A stretch of 7,178 bases of DNA from Patescibacteria group bacterium (GTDB taxonomy: Bacteria > Patescibacteriota > Minisyncoccia > Phycocordibacterales > UBA2100), in NCBI GenBank assembly GCA_015491055.1, contig WFWP01000091.1, positions 1-7,178 of the forward strand, read 5' to 3'. Both the position numbers and the translations under genes were made by a program. Position 1 is the stretch's first letter, and each line of letters opens with the position of its first letter. Below, piece by piece: positions 5,296 to 7,178 of this stretch. A model generated the notes under the pieces. That model saw only the letters and a program-made list of their open reading frames with translations. It ran no database searches and was not told where the DNA came from.

Positions 5296-5709
5296 ATGGC
5301 GAAGTTGCATATACATAGAACCGTAAAAAACGAGGTCCCCGATGTGCCCTTCAAGGAGATATGTTCAGATATACTGCCGAATGATTATGAGTTATCTTTG
5401 GTACTGATCGGAGACATGCTTGGCAAAAAATTGAATAAAGAACATAAAGGCAGAAACACGCCTACAAATGTTTTGTCTTTTCCATTGTCCGATTCAGATG
5501 GAGAGATTTTTATAAATGTGCGACGCGCCGAACGAGATGCTGTAAAATTCGGACATAGCGTGTATGAACATATACAATACTTGTTTATACACGGTTGCTT
5601 ACACCTGGCGGGATACTCTCATGGCAACAAAATGGAGAACATGGAAAAAAATATGATGGTAAAATTTATGCGAGTAAAAAATAAAATATTAAAAGATCTC
5701 AGATCTTGA
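5296..5709 (+). CDS. ybeY: Endoribonuclease YbeY, 16S rRNA maturation factor
   Basis: YbeY is a zinc-dependent endoribonuclease needed for 16S rRNA 3'-end maturation and late 30S quality control. The H3xH5xH zinc site is complete: residues 99-109 HGCLHLAGYSH, with ligands H99, H103 and H109. The second signature, LNKEHKGRNTPTNVLSFP at 46-63, matches LNxxYRGKDxPTNVLSFP, and GEIFINV at 69-75 matches the following GDIxI strand. Length (137) is normal. Two positions differ from E. coli. The conserved arginine of YRGKD (R59 in E. coli) is lysine here (K51). The aspartate before the last histidine (GYDH) is serine (GYSH, S108). The fold and metal site should be intact, but activity could be altered. 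The stop codon overlaps a palindrome. The gene follows rpsU, consistent with a small-subunit biogenesis module. Confidence 0.93.
   Translation: MAKLHIHRTVKNEVPDVPFKEICSDILPNDYELSLVLIGDMLGKKLNKEHKGRNTPTNVLSFPLSDSDGEIFINVRRAERDAVKFGHSVYEHIQYLFIHGCLHLAGYSHGNKMENMEKNMMVKFMRVKNKILKDLRS
5693..5707. repeat. Perfect 15-bp palindrome at the end of ybeY
   Basis: AAGATCT-C-AGATCTT has 7-bp arms around a single central base and includes the last codons and the first base of the ybeY stop TGA (5707-5709). A T6 run follows at 5719-5724, but 11 nt separate it from the palindrome, so a standard intrinsic terminator is not supported. It could fold as a short hairpin (5-bp stem, 5-nt loop) that stabilises the 3' end. 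Confidence 0.3.
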
Positions 5710-5846
5710 ACCTGGAAATTTTTTATAAAATCATATTCATTATAACGATCTTATGCTAAAAATAAAATTCGGATTGCGTTTTCCCTCTATTTTATATTGC
5801 GCGACGAGTAATCAAATATTGTCAGCATTGTAATCCGACACAATAC

Positions 5847-6977
5847 TCATTCAACCATAACTTCAATCGCATCTGGAAAAGCGTTGTACCCTCTTGAGCG
5901 CATGCTCGCGCAATATGCGCCCGTATCATGTATGCAAATCAAATCTCCTATTGACGCTTTTTTTAATAAACGAGGTTCAATAATTTCAGGGTCACCGTTT
6001 TTGCATGTAAGAATATCACCTGATTCGCAATTATGCCCTATGACAACATATTCGCGCATTTCCGTATTTGAATTTAATACTTCAATTTTGTGCTGAGATC
6101 CGTACAGGGTTGTGCGCAAAAAATCATTCATTCCCGTATTTATTCGTAAAAATGTATACCCGCTTTTACCCGTATCCACTATATCATCAATCATGGCTAT
6201 CAATTTACCGGCATGAGCCACAAGATATGTCCCGGGTTCTATTTCCAATTTTATTTGTCTTTTCGTTTTATTGTAATATGAAACCAACTCTTCCGAGAAA
6301 ACATTCATAATTTCTTCCATATTTGCTTCTTGTTCATCACCATATCTATGTACCTTATATCCTCCGCCTATATCCAATCGTGTAACATCGGGAAATTTAT
6401 CTACAATTTTCAACGCATTCTTCATAACACCCCTCCACACGGATGGATCGGCCCCGGATCCTACATGTATATGAATTCTATCAACAATGATCCCCACACT
6501 ATTGGTAATTTTAAGAATATCCGGTATATATTCATGCCAAATCCCAAATCCGGACGCGATACCTCCCGTACTTGTCCTATTGTTATGTCCGTAACCCATT
6601 GCGGGATTTATACGCACAGACACTGTCGACCCTCTGTTTTTCGCATTAACATATAAATTCAATTGCTCCAAAGAGGTTGCCACAAAAAGTACTCCTTCTT
6701 CCAAGAGATATTCCAAATTATGAGGTCTTTGCTGGGATGAAAGAGAAATGTACGAACCTGGTATGCCGTGTTTCAAAAGCATAGTCGCTTCATAACTTGA
6801 ACTTGCGTCAAAATGCAACCCCGCTCTATGCATCATTTTTACAATCTCTTTGAACGGATTAGCCTTCACCGCATATCGCACCGTAAGTCCGAAAGGCGCA
6901 TTCAAATTTGAAAACAATTCAATTTTATCTTGCAACACGGCGCGACTGTACTCATATCTTGGAGTTTGAGTGCTCAT
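5847..6977 (-). CDS. lysA: Diaminopimelate decarboxylase-like PLP enzyme (LysA family)
   Basis: A fold-type III (alanine-racemase-fold) PLP decarboxylase. LysA converts meso-diaminopimelate to L-lysine and CO2 in the cytoplasm. K38 in RYAVKAN (34-40) is the PLP lysine. Other family blocks in order are INPAMGYGHNNRTSTGG (123-139), HIHVGSG (169-175), LDIGGGY (201-207) for phosphate binding, EIEPGTYLVAHAG (245-257), NDFLRTTLYGSQH (284-296), CESGD (317-321) with the catalytic cysteine, and DTGAYCASM (351-359). The order and spacing follow the E. coli LysA subtype (HMHIGSG, NDLMRPAMYGSYH). The C terminus stops at IEVMVE, about 20 residues short of E. coli LysA, and the substrate-end SSNYNxRP region reads SRGYNAFP. 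Specificity for DAP rather than ornithine, arginine or a related amine is likely but not proven. The ATG at 6977 has a -10-like box 8 nt upstream. No other lysine-pathway gene is in the window. Confidence 0.87.
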   Translation of the reverse strand: MSTQTPRYEYSRAVLQDKIELFSNLNAPFGLTVRYAVKANPFKEIVKMMHRAGLHFDASSSYEATMLLKHGIPGSYISLSSQQRPHNLEYLLEEGVLFVATSLEQLNLYVNAKNRGSTVSVRINPAMGYGHNNRTSTGGIASGFGIWHEYIPDILKITNSVGIIVDRIHIHVGSGADPSVWRGVMKNALKIVDKFPDVTRLDIGGGYKVHRYGDEQEANMEEIMNVFSEELVSYYNKTKRQIKLEIEPGTYLVAHAGKLIAMIDDIVDTGKSGYTFLRINTGMNDFLRTTLYGSQHKIEVLNSNTEMREYVVIGHNCESGDILTCKNGDPEIIEPRLLKKASIGDLICIHDTGAYCASMRSRGYNAFPDAIEVMVE

Positions 6978-6985
6978 ATTTGAAT

Positions 6986-6991
6986 AATATA
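6986..6991 (-). promoter_or_regulatory. -10 box of the lysA-like gene, near-leaderless
   Basis: On the minus strand TATATT (5 of 6, 6991-6986) ends 8 nt before the ATG at 6977. No -35 is recognisable (TAATTA at 7014-7009). A perfect TATAAT lies further upstream at 7004-6999 and would instead give a leader of about 15 nt. The sequence does not decide between them. Confidence 0.4.
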
Positions 6992-7178
6992 TGCAAGCAT
7001 TATAACTTTAATTATATTAACAACATAATACGACAAAGCAACATTTAGATTAAACCCTCAACCGAAAACAATGGGATAAACATAACGCAAGACCGGGTAA
7101 CTTTATTGAAGAGTCAAATAAAATACCTTTTTGCGCTTAAAATTGTAAACAAATCAAAACTTTTCCTTCCTTAAACCC

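Noticed and set aside
5827..5844. Inverted repeat ATTGT-N8-ACAAT just after the lysA-like stop as a terminator.
   Set aside because: A 5-bp AT-rich stem with an 8-nt loop and no following T-run on the minus strand is too weak to call.
7096..7132. Imperfect hairpin (GGTA/TACC plus TTTATT/AATAAA arms, 9-nt loop) followed by TTTTT on the plus strand, terminator-like.
   Set aside because: The stem is AT-rich with an internal loop, and no plus-strand gene ends upstream of it. In the minus direction no T-run follows it. Probably chance in AT-rich DNA.
7137..7178. Possible last 13 codons of another minus-strand gene (GFKEGKVLICLQF then TAA).
   Set aside because: Thirteen codons at a window edge cannot be distinguished from a random open frame; a second frame gives a different short ending. 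It needs the flanking sequence.
1..7178. Alternative genetic code with UGA as glycine (code 25).
   Set aside because: TGA ends bL25, lepB, ybeY and the lysA-like gene at positions where family length and the neighbouring genes agree with a stop.

Overview
This window looks like part of a chromosome from an ultra-small Candidate Phyla Radiation (Patescibacteria) bacterium. This is an inference from gene content and style, not a taxonomic proof. The supporting signs are AT-rich sequence, short intergenic gaps, compact and divergent versions of housekeeping proteins, no visible Shine-Dalgarno motifs, and a degenerate histidyl-tRNA-synthetase-like protein. Several well-supported genes end in TGA (rplY, lepB, ybeY, lysA), so the SR1/Gracilibacteria code with UGA as glycine is unlikely. 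No mobile element, tRNA, rRNA or CRISPR array is visible.

Layout. (1) 1-515, minus: the N-terminal part of a secreted coiled-coil protein resembling EnvC/M23-type peptidoglycan hydrolases, cut by the window edge. (2) 589-1770, plus: a 12-helix MFS permease, divergent from gene 1. The gap between them holds a dyad-symmetric element. (3) 1808-2419, minus: ribosomal protein bL25 of the long CTC/TL5 type, convergent with the permease. (4) 2517-2753 and 2835-3065, plus: two small unrecognised genes. The first is divergent from bL25, with promoters that appear to share one palindromic -35 hexamer. The second has DnaA-box-like 9-mers in and just after its promoter. (5) 3134-5709, plus: lepB, a HisRS-like protein without catalytic motifs, rpsU and ybeY. 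(6) 5847-6977, minus: a lysA-type PLP decarboxylase, convergent with ybeY. (7) 6978-7178: mostly non-coding, with at most 13 C-terminal codons of another minus-strand gene at the edge.

How the genes relate. bL25, bS21, YbeY (16S rRNA maturation) and the HisRS-like protein all point to the ribosome or translation. LepB would mature exported proteins such as the coiled-coil protein at the left edge. LysA would supply lysine, or act on a related amino acid, if its substrate is available.

The two strongest leads are the HisRS paralogue, which keeps the class II fold and anticodon-binding domain but lacks motif 2 and the catalytic arginines, and a genome-style signal. In five genes the -10-like hexamer ends exactly 8 nt before the start codon, which predicts essentially leaderless mRNAs.
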